In this document: positions 1-8,979 of the stretch, piece by piece
Layout of the letters: every line of letters begins with the position of its first letter
How positions within the stretch are numbered: position 1 is the first letter of the stretch
Assembly (NCBI RefSeq): GCF_913060805.1
Contig: NZ_CAJXTC010000008.1
Coordinates: 116,905-180,904, forward strand
Source: an uncultured Draconibacterium sp.
GTDB lineage: Bacteria; Bacteroidota; Bacteroidia; Bacteroidales; Prolixibacteraceae
Length of the DNA: 64,000 nt
Direction of reading: 5' to 3'
Position numbers and translations under genes: made by a program
Notes under the pieces: model-generated
Seen by the model: the letters and a program-made list of their open reading frames with translations, nothing else
Told to the model about the DNA's origin: nothing
The model's database searches: none

Positions 1-1
1 C

Positions 2-340
2 GATACTTCAGCCATTGACGAACAAACTGCAGTGGTTTTAATGACGCACAGCTTTAATAAGGATGTCCAATATTTAATGGCTTTAAAAGATATTAATCCG
101 GCTTATATTGGTTTGTTGGGATCGGTAAACCGCAGAGAACGTGTTATTTCGATGTTGTTAGAACAGGTTCCTGATCTTTCGCTGGAATTTATTGAGCAAA
201 TCCATGGCCCGGCAGGAATCAATATCGGAGCTGAAAATGCTGCTGAGATTTCGATTTCTATTCTGGCAGAAATTTTAAGTGTGGTGCGTAAACAAAAGCC
301 CGTGGCTTTACGCGAAAAAGTAGGTGCAATTCATGAATGA
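2..340 (+). CDS. XdhC/CoxI-family molybdoenzyme maturation factor (C-terminal part, cut by window edge)
   Basis: The reading frame is open from the window edge, so the N-terminus lies outside; about 112 residues are visible. They match the C-terminal Rossmann-like domain of XdhC/CoxI proteins: a THSFNKD segment followed by YIGLLGSVNRRERV and HGPAGINIGAENAAEI, the usual 'GSxxR' and 'PxGxxIGAxxPxEIAxSI' blocks. XdhC proteins bind molybdenum cofactor and help insert its sulfurated form into xanthine-dehydrogenase-type enzymes. The stop codon overlaps the start of the following MocA-like gene (ATGAATGA), so the two are translationally coupled and probably serve the same molybdoenzyme, whose structural genes should lie to the left of the window. 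Confidence 0.85.
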   Translation, partial: DTSAIDEQTAVVLMTHSFNKDVQYLMALKDINPAYIGLLGSVNRRERVISMLLEQVPDLSLEFIEQIHGPAGINIGAENAAEISISILAEILSVVRKQKPVALREKVGAIHE

Positions 341-944
341 TATTCCAATAGTATTGCTGGCAGCCGGCGCTTCCTCAAGAATGGGGGAGCCAAAACCATT
401 ATTGCCCTGGGGTGAACTAACATTGGTCGAACATCAGATAAAAACTTTGTCAGCAACCGGGAATCCGGTGGTAGTGGTTTTAGGAAATCAGGCAGAAAAT
501 ATCATCCCAATTCTTCAAAACTTACTGGTAAAATTTACGATAAATGAAAGCTGGGAACAGGGCATGGGAACTTCCATTGCAGAAGGAGTTAAATTCTTAG
601 AACAGCAGTTTCCAGCGAGTAAAGGTGTGCTCATTACTTTAATCGACCAACCGCTGATTACAACAGCACATTTAAACGATTTGACATCGAATTTCAAACC
701 GGACAAACAACAAATCATCGTTTCGCAAGCCGATTCAGGTTGGCAGGGAGTTCCAGTATTATTCGATCGTTTTTACTTTGATGAGCTTTCAGCACTGAGT
801 GGAAAACAAGGTGCAAAAGCAATCTTCCGGAATTACACAGAACATGTAAAAACAATACAGTGTGGTGAAATTCTGGAAGATATGGATACTCCGGAGCAAT
901 ATCAAAAGCTCAAAAAAGTAATTAATCAACAAAAGAACTGTTGA
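333..944 (+). CDS. MocA/MobA-like nucleotidyltransferase (molybdenum cofactor cytidylyl/guanylyltransferase family)
   Basis: 203 residues from ATG 333; a GTG nine bases upstream is possible, but the ATG lies in the classic ATGA-type overlap with the xdhC stop. The N-terminus has the nucleotide-binding loop LLAAGASSRMGEPKPLLPW, and a later IDQPLIT block supplies the metal-binding Asp typical of NTP_transf_3 proteins (DxP). The family transfers CMP or GMP to molybdopterin to make the dinucleotide cofactor. Pairing with XdhC suggests the MCD form used by xanthine or CO dehydrogenase-type enzymes (inference). The next gene is convergent, with only 18 bp between them. Confidence 0.85.
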   Translation: MNDIPIVLLAAGASSRMGEPKPLLPWGELTLVEHQIKTLSATGNPVVVVLGNQAENIIPILQNLLVKFTINESWEQGMGTSIAEGVKFLEQQFPASKGVLITLIDQPLITTAHLNDLTSNFKPDKQQIIVSQADSGWQGVPVLFDRFYFDELSALSGKQGAKAIFRNYTEHVKTIQCGEILEDMDTPEQYQKLKKVINQQKNC

Positions 945-962
945 CTCCCAATTAACAGATTG

Positions 963-3299
963 CTATTTCACATTTATTGTTTCCTGCAAGCGAATATCGT
1001 CTGAGGCGGTACCTACCATCAGTTTAAAATCGCCCGGCTCAACAACTTGTTCGTAATTGACGTCTATTATGCTGAGCTGATCTTTCTCAACCGTAAAACT
1101 TACCTGTTTTTGTTCTCCTTTTTTCAGGAAGATCGGTTTAAAATCGATAAGCTGTTTAATCGGACGAACTGTTGATGCATATTCGTCGCGCAGATATAGC
1201 TGAACAATCTCAGTTCCATCAAAGTCCCCGGTGTTTTTCAGGTTGAACGAAACGTTGAAATCGTTCTCATCGCTTTCTTCAAGGCTCATATTTTCGTAGC
1301 TGAACGAGGTATAACTTTTCCCAAAACCAAAAGCGTAAAGAGGAGCAGAACTTCCTTCTACATAGTTATGCGCTTTCGGATTCTTTTTGTTGTAATAATT
1401 GGGCAACTGGCCAACGCTTGCAGCTACTGTTACGGGCAGTCGTCCGCTCGGATTATAGTCGCCAAACAATACATCTGCAATACCATTACCGCCTTGTTCC
1501 CCCGGATACCAGGCTGTTAACAATGCATCGGCATTTTCGGCAGCCCAGTTCATATTTAGCGGGCGTCCTTGAATATAGATGACAACCATAGGCTTGCCCG
1601 TTTTTTTGATAGCTTCCAGCAGTTTCATCTGGTCGCCCATTAAAGTAAGTGTCGAACGGTCGTTGCCTTCGCCACTTTCCATATCGCTAAGTACTTCACT
1701 GTTGGCAATGGCGGCACCTGTTTCTTTGTAATCGGTACTGAAATCGCGGGCACTGGATCCGCCAACCACAACCACAACCACATCCGAATTTTTTGCAGCA
1801 GCTACTGCGGCTGGAATATTCGATTGTGTGGTGTCGCGAATGGCACATCCTTTTTCGTACAGTACGTTTTCAGTTCCCAGTTTATTCACAATACCCTCGT
1901 AAACGGTAACCACTGATTCGGCCGGTTGAGGTGCAGTGTAGTCGCCCAGCTGATTGTACATCATATCGGCATTGGGACCAACAACGGCCACTTTTATATC
2001 GTTTTTGGCAAGAGGTAAAATCCCACCTTTATTTTCGAGTAGCACAGTCGATTGTTGTGCCATTTTTCTTGCCAATTCAATGTGTCTGGAATTATGAACT
2101 ATTTCTGTAGCTTTTTGCGGATCAACAAACGGATGATCAAAAAGTCCCATTTCAAATTTTAAACGAATTACATGACACACTGCCGAGTCAACAATACTTT
2201 CATCAAGAATACCTTGCTCAACAGCGTTTTTAAGTCTTACGTAGGCTTGTCCGCCCAAATCGACATTTGTTCCGGCTTCAATGGCTTTTAATGCAGCTTC
2301 TTCGGCCGTTTTTACAATGTAATGCGAGCCGGCAATTCCTTCAATGCTAAACAGATCGGAAACCGTGTAACCTCTGAATTCCCAGTCGTTGCGCAAAATA
2401 TCCGTCAGGTATTCTTTGTTCATGGTTGACGGAATGCCATCGATAGAATTGTATGATGTCATTACAGACAAAGCTCCGGCGTCGATAGCGGCTTTAAACG
2501 GTGGGAAATAGTTCTCCAGCAAATCGCGGCGGCTCACAATCGATGTATTTCCGTTAATTCCTGATTCCGGCACACCATAAGCAACAAAATGCTTTAGTGT
2601 TGAAATTACGCTGTTGTCTTGTGAGAGATTACCAGAGCCAAGGCCTTTAACCATGGCACTTCCCATTTGTGCGATCAGGATTGGATCTTCTCCAAAAGTT
2701 TCTTCAACTCGCGACCAACGCGGATCGCGAGCCAAATCGAGAATAGGACCGTAGGCGATGTGGGCGCCCTGTGCACGTATTTCAGCACCGATAGCCTGTC
2801 CCATTTCTTCCATCAATTTGGTGTTAAAAGTGGCAGCTTGTCCTAAACTGGTTGGAAAAACAGTTGTTCCGATTGCCATATGTCCGTGGGCAGCTTCTTC
2901 AGCTAAAAATACCGGGATGCCCAGTCGTGAATTGTCGATAAGGTATTGTTGCAGGGCGTTTGCCGCTTCAGCAGCCTGCACGGGAGAAAGTCCTGTTTTT
3001 AGCGTTTTCTGAGTCCATGGATCGGCACGGAAAGTGGCCCAGTACATCCCGGGTTGCTTTTCCTTTTGCATGTTTTTGAAGGTTTCGGAAACATTAACTT
3101 CGCTGCCGTTCTTTTCATACATTTCCCAACCCATCGGGCAAAGCAACTGTCCCAATTTTTCATCCAGAGTCATGCGGTTCAGCAGATCCTGTGTTCGTTC
3201 TTCAACTGAATATTGATTATTCTTATAAACGGGTTTTGCTGGTTGGGCATTTGCAATACTACCCATCAACAGCAAACAAAAAAGAATCCTGAACCCCAT
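963..3299 (-). CDS. bglX: Secreted glycoside hydrolase family 3 (beta-glucosidase / BglX-like)
   Basis: 778 residues with a Sec signal peptide ending near residue 18 (SIANA-QP). The GH3 N-terminal domain contains KHFVAYG and the nucleophile block YTVSDLFSIEG with Asp315. The second domain has a Glu in SGEGNDRS as likely acid/base. A fibronectin-III-like C-terminal domain (IVQLYLRDEYASTVRP) matches BglX-type enzymes. Expected role is removal of terminal beta-glucose or beta-xylose from oligosaccharides in the periplasm. There is no SusC/SusD pair beside it, so it is not part of a visible polysaccharide-utilisation locus. The nucleophile is followed by Leu-Phe rather than the more common Trp-Gly. 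Exact sugar specificity cannot be read from sequence. Confidence 0.9.
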   Translation of the reverse strand: MGFRILFCLLLMGSIANAQPAKPVYKNNQYSVEERTQDLLNRMTLDEKLGQLLCPMGWEMYEKNGSEVNVSETFKNMQKEKQPGMYWATFRADPWTQKTLKTGLSPVQAAEAANALQQYLIDNSRLGIPVFLAEEAAHGHMAIGTTVFPTSLGQAATFNTKLMEEMGQAIGAEIRAQGAHIAYGPILDLARDPRWSRVEETFGEDPILIAQMGSAMVKGLGSGNLSQDNSVISTLKHFVAYGVPESGINGNTSIVSRRDLLENYFPPFKAAIDAGALSVMTSYNSIDGIPSTMNKEYLTDILRNDWEFRGYTVSDLFSIEGIAGSHYIVKTAEEAALKAIEAGTNVDLGGQAYVRLKNAVEQGILDESIVDSAVCHVIRLKFEMGLFDHPFVDPQKATEIVHNSRHIELARKMAQQSTVLLENKGGILPLAKNDIKVAVVGPNADMMYNQLGDYTAPQPAESVVTVYEGIVNKLGTENVLYEKGCAIRDTTQSNIPAAVAAAKNSDVVVVVVGGSSARDFSTDYKETGAAIANSEVLSDMESGEGNDRSTLTLMGDQMKLLEAIKKTGKPMVVIYIQGRPLNMNWAAENADALLTAWYPGEQGGNGIADVLFGDYNPSGRLPVTVAASVGQLPNYYNKKNPKAHNYVEGSSAPLYAFGFGKSYTSFSYENMSLEESDENDFNVSFNLKNTGDFDGTEIVQLYLRDEYASTVRPIKQLIDFKPIFLKKGEQKQVSFTVEKDQLSIIDVNYEQVVEPGDFKLMVGTASDDIRLQETINVK

Positions 3300-3419
3300 A
3301 GCTATCGTTTTATCGTATTAAAATTACGCTGTAAAAATACAGATTACAGTTAGATTTTGAGCGGAATTGAGCAGAACAGTTGTATGATTAAGGAAATATT
3401 GACAATTCGGATTTCCGGA

Positions 3420-4121
3420 TCAATCGTTGGCCAGATTTACAATATGGCAGGCAACTACACCGGCTGTTTCTGTGCGTAAACGAGCATTTCCCAACGAGAT
3501 AGCTTCAAACCCATTTTCCAAGGCAAGTTCCACTTCTTCGGGACTAAAATCGCCTTCAGGACCAATCAGAATAAGCACGTTGTCGCCGGAATTGACCTCG
3601 TTTTTTAGGTGCGGTTTTTCGCCCTCGTTACAATGAGCGATGAATTTTTTTGTTTCAGTGGCTTGCTCTAAAAGGTCGGAAAGTTTAGTCAGTTCATTTA
3701 ATTTTGGTAAATAAGCTTTCACCGATTGTTTCATAGCCGAAACCAGGATTTTCTCCAAACGCTCTGGTTTTATCACTTTACGTTCCGAATGTTCCGAAAG
3801 GAGAGGAGTGACCTCATCTATCCCAATTTCGGTGCATTTTTCCAGAAACCACTCCGTGCGGTCGATATTTTTAGTGGGAGCAATGGCAATGTGTAAATGA
3901 AAATCTTTTTTGCCGAATTCAGTTTGCGAATCAATAATACTGAGTTGGCATTTTTTGGGATTTGCATTCTGAATTCTTGCTTTGAAGAATCCTCCTTTAC
4001 CATCTACCAGCTCAATCTCGTCGCCTTCTTTTAAGCGAAGCACACGAACGGCATGTTTCGATTCGGTTTCATCTAAAATAACTTCGGCACCTGAAATAGT
4101 CGGGACATAAAATAATTGCAT
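3420..4121 (-). CDS. rsmE: 16S rRNA (uracil-1498-N3)-methyltransferase
   Basis: 233 residues, the normal length for RsmE. An N-terminal PUA-like RNA-binding domain (ESKHAVRVLRLKEGDEIELVDG) is followed by a SPOUT/trefoil-knot methyltransferase domain with the diagnostic C-terminal knot LIGPEGDFSPEEVE and LGNARLRTETAGV. It methylates N3 of U1498 in the 30S decoding region using S-adenosylmethionine. It is cytosolic and monocistronic here; a CAAAGTTA (-7 type) element lies about 24 bp upstream of the start on this strand. Confidence 0.95.
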   Translation of the reverse strand: MQLFYVPTISGAEVILDETESKHAVRVLRLKEGDEIELVDGKGGFFKARIQNANPKKCQLSIIDSQTEFGKKDFHLHIAIAPTKNIDRTEWFLEKCTEIGIDEVTPLLSEHSERKVIKPERLEKILVSAMKQSVKAYLPKLNELTKLSDLLEQATETKKFIAHCNEGEKPHLKNEVNSGDNVLILIGPEGDFSPEEVELALENGFEAISLGNARLRTETAGVVACHIVNLAND

Positions 4122-4144
4122 GGATTCAAAACTTTTTCAAGTGC

Positions 4145-4152
4145 CAAAGTTA
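4145..4152 (-). promoter_or_regulatory. Bacteroidota -7 element upstream of rsmE
   Basis: Read on the minus strand this is TAACTTTG, matching the Bacteroidota -7 consensus TAnnTTTG, 24 bp from the rsmE start. No clear -33 TTTG is found at the expected spacing, so support is partial. Confidence 0.4.
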
Positions 4153-4204
4153 GTAAAAATGTTATTCTGATTTTTTCTAATTCAGGAACAAGCATAAAGG
4201 TAAA

Positions 4205-5209
4205 TTACGAGTCCGGTTCTTCGCTAAACTTAAACGTTTTGTACAAAAATCCCATTGCCGGGAAAATGATCAACACTCCAACTATCAACGCAATTAGTAA
4301 GAACATTTGAACTTGTTCGGGGGCCTTTGCTGCCTGTATGGTAATATCGTGGCCGCTGTTTGTTTTTACCAGTACCGGAAACTGAATGGCAAACCATCCG
4401 GTAACGATTAGCGTGGTTTGAAGCCCGGCGGTTAATCGCAGCCAGTTGCCTTTGTTCTTATTCAGAAAATACCAAAATGCCGGCAATGCCAGTGTGGCGA
4501 TAACAATACAGGCAACGCTGATGGGAGAGTTGATAAAGTCTTTCAACAGCGGATGACCGGCAACTTTGGCCGTTGCAAACACAATTGCTCCCATTACAAC
4601 CAATGAGATCATCAGACGTTTAGTCATTCGGGTAAAGTAGATGATGTAGTCTTTGTCCTCAATTTCGCTTACGGTAAAAATTCCCGCCAGAAAGGCAAAT
4701 AACAAAACCATAAACAAACCCATGCTTACCGAAAACCAGTTTAACCACGGGTGGATGTAAACAGCATAAAATCCAAGTTGATAATCCAGTGATATTTCAC
4801 CCAGAATCAGTCCTCCAACCGTAATTCCTAAAAAGAAAGTTGTGAATACGCTGGAGTAACGAAATATGGCCGAATAAATAGCTTTCGGCGTTTTTTCATC
4901 AATATCGTAATGGCGGAATGTAAATGCTGATCCGCGGGCAATAATGCCAAGCAGCACCAAAAGCACAGGAATGTGTAATGCCGTAAGAACCGTGGAATAA
5001 ACCGATGGAAATCCAACAAACAGGATTACCACTACCAAAATTAGCCACACGTGGTTAGCTTCCCAAACCGGGGCAATGGCACGTGATACGATTTTTGATG
5101 CTTTACCTCTCGACAAAAGTTCGAGAATGCCACCGCCAAAATCGGCGCCGCCAAGTAAAACGTAAAGCATTAAACAAATAACCAATATTATGAGATTAGC
5201 TTCAGCCAT
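4205..5209 (-). CDS. cydB: Cytochrome bd-type oxidase subunit II
   Basis: 334 residues, strongly hydrophobic with about nine predicted membrane spans, and the characteristic N-terminal segment LYVLLGGADFGGGILEL of CydB proteins. CydB forms the second integral subunit of the quinol-oxidising bd oxygen reductase and lacks haem-ligand motifs of its own. Its ATG overlaps the last bases of cydA (5202-5209), so the subunits are translationally coupled. No cydX-like microprotein or CydDC ABC exporter is visible next to it. Confidence 0.93.
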   Translation of the reverse strand: MAEANLIILVICLMLYVLLGGADFGGGILELLSRGKASKIVSRAIAPVWEANHVWLILVVVILFVGFPSVYSTVLTALHIPVLLVLLGIIARGSAFTFRHYDIDEKTPKAIYSAIFRYSSVFTTFFLGITVGGLILGEISLDYQLGFYAVYIHPWLNWFSVSMGLFMVLLFAFLAGIFTVSEIEDKDYIIYFTRMTKRLMISLVVMGAIVFATAKVAGHPLLKDFINSPISVACIVIATLALPAFWYFLNKNKGNWLRLTAGLQTTLIVTGWFAIQFPVLVKTNSGHDITIQAAKAPEQVQMFLLIALIVGVLIIFPAMGFLYKTFKFSEEPDS

Positions 5210-6512
5210 TTTTCAGATATTTTGATTGTAAGAGTTGTATTTGGCGGCTCAACAGCCAGGTAACTACAAAAGTTAGTATGACATAAACCGCTGTAATGGT
5301 GTAAAAAGTGTACTGTATGCCCGGCATTGGTGTCAAGGAATCTTTCGTTTTCATAATGCCGTAAATGATCCATGGCTGGCGACCTACTTCTGTAACTATC
5401 CAGCCGGCTTCAACAGCGATAAACCCGAGCGGAGTGGCAATGGTGAGCAAACGCAGCCACCATTTCTTTTCAAACCAGTGTTTCCATTTGTAGGTTCCGG
5501 CGAAGAACAGGGCAGCAATCAGCATTAAAAACATCCCAATTCCAACCATTAACTGGAATGAATAGTGGGTAATCGGTACCGGTGGCCATTCTTCTTCCGG
5601 AAATTCTTCCAGCCCTTTTACTTCGGCATTAAAATCGCCGTGCGCCAGGAAACTCAGGAAGCCCGGCAGTTTGATGGCGTATTTTACTTCGCGGTTTTCA
5701 ACGTCAGGAATTCCGCCGATTATTAGTGATGCTTTTTCCTCTGTTTTAAAATGCGACTCGAAAGCGGCCAGTTTTGCAGGTTGCAGTTTGGCAACGTTTT
5801 TAGCAGCCAGGTCGCCACTTATGGGTTGAATAAAAGCAGCAACTGATGCAAAAGCAAGTGCAATGGTAATAGCTTTGGCGTGAATCTCCAGTTTGTTTTT
5901 CATGTATAAAACGGCATGAACTCCGGCCACTGCGAATCCTGTTGCAGAAAAAGCTGCAATCGTCATGTGGTGCGCTTGCGAGAACCATGCTTTGTTGAAC
6001 ATGGCCTTCACCGGATCGATATTAAAAGCTTGTCCGTCAATCCAGTCGAAACCTGCCGGAGCATTCATCCATGCATTGGCCGAAACCACAAAAATTCCTG
6101 ATAACACACCGGAAATCCCAACTACCATTCCGGTGTAGAGGTGAACCCATTTGTTCAGGCGTTTCCAGCCGTACAGGAACAAGCCGAGCGCGATGGCTTC
6201 CACAAAGAAAGCTGTTCCCTCCCACGAAAAGGGCATCCCGAAAATTGGCCCGGCGTGTTTCATAAACGTGGGCCATAACATACCTAACTCAAATGATAAT
6301 ACGGTACCGGAAACGGCACCAACGGCAAAAAATATTGCCACACCTTTTGCCCAGGCTTTTGCCAAATCGAGATAAACCTGATTTTTTGTTCGCAGCCATT
6401 TCCACTCGGCAACAAACATAAACCACGGCATTACCATTCCTATGCAGGCAAATACGATGTGAAATCCTAACGAAACGGCCATTTGCATTCTAGCGGCCAT
6501 AAATTCATCCAT
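5202..6512 (-). CDS. cydA: Cytochrome bd-type oxidase subunit I (short form)
   Basis: 436 residues, short for CydA. Visible motifs are the N-terminal haem-ligand His18 (SLGFHIVFAC), Glu98 in SWEGT, the HH pair at 181-182 (region of the E. coli His186 haem ligand) and Met322 in the second haem b ligand block. The conserved GRQPW motif is also present. The quinol-side periplasmic loop is short. The residue two before the haem-ligand Met is Gln320 (SFQLMVG), where E. coli CydA has Arg (FRIMVG). The enzyme reduces O2 to water at low oxygen, taking electrons from quinol. It is first in a two-gene operon with cydB. Confidence 0.93.
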   Translation of the reverse strand: MDEFMAARMQMAVSLGFHIVFACIGMVMPWFMFVAEWKWLRTKNQVYLDLAKAWAKGVAIFFAVGAVSGTVLSFELGMLWPTFMKHAGPIFGMPFSWEGTAFFVEAIALGLFLYGWKRLNKWVHLYTGMVVGISGVLSGIFVVSANAWMNAPAGFDWIDGQAFNIDPVKAMFNKAWFSQAHHMTIAAFSATGFAVAGVHAVLYMKNKLEIHAKAITIALAFASVAAFIQPISGDLAAKNVAKLQPAKLAAFESHFKTEEKASLIIGGIPDVENREVKYAIKLPGFLSFLAHGDFNAEVKGLEEFPEEEWPPVPITHYSFQLMVGIGMFLMLIAALFFAGTYKWKHWFEKKWWLRLLTIATPLGFIAVEAGWIVTEVGRQPWIIYGIMKTKDSLTPMPGIQYTFYTITAVYVILTFVVTWLLSRQIQLLQSKYLKNG

Positions 6513-6757
6513 GTTTTATTCTATTTTCTGTTTACATTGTATGCCATTCTTAACAACAATTTCCTCTTGTAGTTTGAGTTTTTTTGTCGATTTCTCCATT
6601 CTACATAAGCAATTCGATCCAATATGTTGATTGATTGGTATATAGAATCGAGAAACTACGAAACTTTAATGCTAATTTAGAAAATATAAATGAGCAATAA
6701 CAGGATGTTTCGTTGTTTTTAATAAACTAAAGTTTAAAACTAAAGATTTAGAAGCAC

Positions 6758-7252
6758 CTATTTAAACATTCGTGGAACAAGATGAAATGCCAGTTTCCCG
6801 CTTCGTGCTTCCACTTCTTCCCAGCTCTCAACATCGAAATTTATTCCAACGGTTGATGTGGTTGGCATGTCGCTGTAAAACTCTTCGAGTAGATTGCACA
6901 CGTAGTAGTAAAAGCCCGGATTATGCCCAAAAAAGAATACCGTGTTTGAACTCGGTGGCAGTTTGTGTATTAGGTCCAGAAATTCGTCGGTGCTAAGTCC
7001 GTCGTAAATATCTTCAACAGTAATAATGTCCTGGCGTTTGAAGTCGAGGTTTTCGGCAAATATCATTGCCGTTTTAAACGCACGTTTGGCAGGGCTGGAA
7101 ATAATGGTATCCGGAACAACCCCTTGTTTTTTCAGGTCCTGACTTACCAGTCTCGCGTCGTTTTTACCACGTTCACGCAGGTCGCGCGTAAAATCATCTT
7201 CGTACCCGTAAGGTACGGCTTTGCCATGTCGTACGATTACTACTTGTTTCAT
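6758..7252 (-). CDS. sixA: SixA-like phosphohistidine phosphatase (histidine phosphatase superfamily)
   Basis: 164 residues beginning VVIVRHGKAVPYG; R8-H9-G10 is the catalytic RHG motif whose His is transiently phosphorylated. A second catalytic His lies in FFGHNPGF. Length and the short RHG...GHNP layout fit SixA, which dephosphorylates phosphohistidine in signalling or phosphotransfer proteins; the substrate here cannot be told from sequence. About 245 bp separate it from cydA upstream, with no gene seen in that gap. Confidence 0.8.
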   Translation of the reverse strand: MKQVVIVRHGKAVPYGYEDDFTRDLRERGKNDARLVSQDLKKQGVVPDTIISSPAKRAFKTAMIFAENLDFKRQDIITVEDIYDGLSTDEFLDLIHKLPPSSNTVFFFGHNPGFYYYVCNLLEEFYSDMPTTSTVGINFDVESWEEVEARSGKLAFHLVPRMFK

Positions 7253-7311
7253 ATATATAAATTAGAGACCGAAGCTAAAACAAAGTGGAGCAGCGGCCTG
7301 ATTAGCCATTT

Positions 7312-7590
7312 TTAAACCGGTTCGTAAAGGTCAATGCTAACTTCTGCCAATTCTACAATTTTAGGAACAGTACTTGTAAAATGCGGAGTATTGTTGTGAA
7401 GATCGATTGCAGCCTGGTCTTTCCATTTTTCAATCAGACAATACGTTAACGGATCGTCCACTTTTTTATACAAAACATATTCAATGTTTCCATCCTCGGC
7501 GCGCGATGCTTCTCCCAATTCTTCAACGAGTTTTAAAAATGCTGATTCCTGTCCTTTGTGTACTATAAATTTGGCTACAATTGTAATCAT
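7312..7590 (-). CDS. ABM-domain protein (putative quinol monooxygenase, YgiN-like)
   Basis: 92 residues from the ATG at 7590 (MITIVAKF); a frame extension of 12 residues upstream is possible, but the family normally starts at this Met. It is a single antibiotic-biosynthesis-monooxygenase domain: KFIVHKGQESAFLKLVEEL, then GNIEYVLYKKVDDP and CLIEKWKDQAAIDLHNNTPH. These small dimeric ferredoxin-like proteins include quinol oxidases and heme-degrading enzymes, though many are uncharacterised. The exact role is unknown. It is divergent from the metallophosphoesterase gene. Confidence 0.75.
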   Translation of the reverse strand: MITIVAKFIVHKGQESAFLKLVEELGEASRAEDGNIEYVLYKKVDDPLTYCLIEKWKDQAAIDLHNNTPHFTSTVPKIVELAEVSIDLYEPV

Positions 7591-7721
7591 CCTGTTCGTT
7601 TTATTTATATGGATCTTCCCGCTCAAAACGGAATTATGAAAAGGTAAATTCGGTTTTTATTAAGCTGTAGAAGTTGTCTAAAACAAATTTAACTTAATTT
7701 GTAGCAATAAGACAAATTTTA

Positions 7722-8234
7722 ATGAGACGAATTGGACTGTTATCCGACACACACGGATTTATTCACGAGCGTATTTATACTTTTTTCGACAAGGTGGATG
7801 AGATTTGGCATGCAGGCGATTTTGGAAATATAGAAACTGCAGATCGTTTAGCAGAATTTAAACCTTTGCGTGGTGTTTACGGAAATATTGACGGGCAGGA
7901 TGTTCGTGTTGTTCATCCGATGCATCAGCGTTTTAAATGCGAGGAGGTGGATGTTTGGATAACGCATATTGGTGGTTACCCGGGGCGTTACGAGCGCTAC
8001 GTAAAACCGGATATTTATACCAATTCGCCGGATCTTTTTATTAGCGGGCACTCGCATATTTTAAAAGTGATCTTTGATAAAAAACTCAATTTTTTGCACA
8101 TGAATCCGGGAGCTGCGGGTTACAAAGGTTTTCATAAAGTGTGCACTGCCCTGCGTTTTGTGATTGACGGAAAAGAAATTCGTGATCTTGAAATTTGGGA
8201 GTTACCGCGGCATGAAGCGGTACCGAAATTATGA
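7722..8234 (+). CDS. YfcE/MJ0936-type metallophosphoesterase
   Basis: 170 residues carrying the calcineurin-like metal-binding series: SDTHG (Asp9, His11), HAGDFGN, GNIDGQD, and GHSH near the C-terminus. Length and motif order match the YfcE/MJ0936 subfamily, which hydrolyses phosphodiesters in vitro; the physiological substrate is generally unknown. It is cytosolic, with no signal peptide. Its last six bases overlap the end of the convergent PLD-like gene, so the two share transcription termination space. Confidence 0.85.
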   Translation: MRRIGLLSDTHGFIHERIYTFFDKVDEIWHAGDFGNIETADRLAEFKPLRGVYGNIDGQDVRVVHPMHQRFKCEEVDVWITHIGGYPGRYERYVKPDIYTNSPDLFISGHSHILKVIFDKKLNFLHMNPGAAGYKGFHKVCTALRFVIDGKEIRDLEIWELPRHEAVPKL

Positions 8235-8900
8235 TACCTTGAAATCGTATAGCTCTTTCCAGAGGCGGTTAAATTCTTCGTAGTATTGTTCTACAATCTC
8301 ATACTTTGTAGTAGCCACCAGGTTTTCCTGATTGTGTTTGGTGGCGGTGTAAGTCCAGTTAAAACTGCCAGTAATTGCAATTTTATTATCGATAATGCCA
8401 AATTTATTGTGCATGTGATAATGCGAATGATCGATTTTTACAGGAATTCCGGCCTCGGCAAGTTTGGCAATTTCAGAGCCATTATCTTCCATTTTTTCGT
8501 CGTCGGTAATTATCCGCACTTTTACACCGCGTTTATGGCACGAAATTATTCTACGTGCCAGGTCGTTATCGGTAATGGTAAAAATGCACAAATCAACGGT
8601 GTGAGAAGCATGATCGAGCAGCATTTTAATCTCATTTTTAATATCGTTCCCCGGACTAAAAAATACACGGTTAAAGTGAAACGCATGCTCGTTTATCAGG
8701 GTGATGCAGGTTTCTAACCACGAAATAACATGATTATGACCAGATGCCTCCAACTCTTTGCCCTTTTCAATCAGCATCTTTTTAAGTGCTTCTCTGTCTT
8801 TACGATTGAGTCTTTTCAGTCTGCCGATGATCGAATTCGGCACTTCGTTTTCAACTAACGAATCACAGCGCTTAACAAAGTAATTAAAAAGGTCTTGCAT
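8229..8900 (-). CDS. Phospholipase D-like nuclease/hydrolase with one HKD motif
   Basis: 223 residues. The C-terminal ~140 residues form one PLD half with H-x-K-x4-D at His164, Lys166 and Asp171 (HNKFGIID), followed by ITGSFNWT, typical of Nuc-like endonucleases and mitochondrial cardiolipin hydrolase, which work as dimers. An N-terminal helical extension of about 75 residues (RLKRLNRKDREALKKML) of no recognised family precedes it. There is no signal peptide. It may cut nucleic acid or phospholipid; sequence cannot decide. No restriction or defence genes are adjacent. Confidence 0.75.
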   Translation of the reverse strand: MQDLFNYFVKRCDSLVENEVPNSIIGRLKRLNRKDREALKKMLIEKGKELEASGHNHVISWLETCITLINEHAFHFNRVFFSPGNDIKNEIKMLLDHASHTVDLCIFTITDNDLARRIISCHKRGVKVRIITDDEKMEDNGSEIAKLAEAGIPVKIDHSHYHMHNKFGIIDNKIAITGSFNWTYTATKHNQENLVATTKYEIVEQYYEEFNRLWKELYDFKVS

Positions 8901-8912
8901 ATATTTTAGTTA

Positions 8913-8978
8913 AAAGTAGAAAGTAAAAAGGCAAAAGCTGAATTATACAATTTTACAGTTTTGCAATTTCTCAATTTT
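8913..8978. repeat. Spacer repeat fragments (AAAAGGCAAAAG and ATTGTAAAACTG types)
   Basis: The 80-bp gap between the PLD-like gene and prmA is made of two low-complexity modules. One is AGTAAAAAGGCAAAAG (about 8922-8937). The other, read on the minus strand, is AATTGCAAAACTGTAAAATTG. Both recur elsewhere: the first near 43.71 kb and inside topB, the second at about 20.3, 25.2 and 43.97 kb. Confidence 0.6.
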
Positions 8979-8979
8979 A

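Noticed and set aside
324..332. GTG 324 as start of the MocA-like gene
   Set aside because: ATG 333 overlaps the xdhC stop in a typical coupling arrangement and gives the usual N-terminus.
6513..6757. Small gene or RNA in the gap between sixA and cydA
   Set aside because: No frame with a family match, no tRNA-like fold, and no promoter match seen.
8286..8717. 143-codon frame opposite the PLD-like gene
   Set aside because: Antisense shadow; HKD motif is on the other strand.
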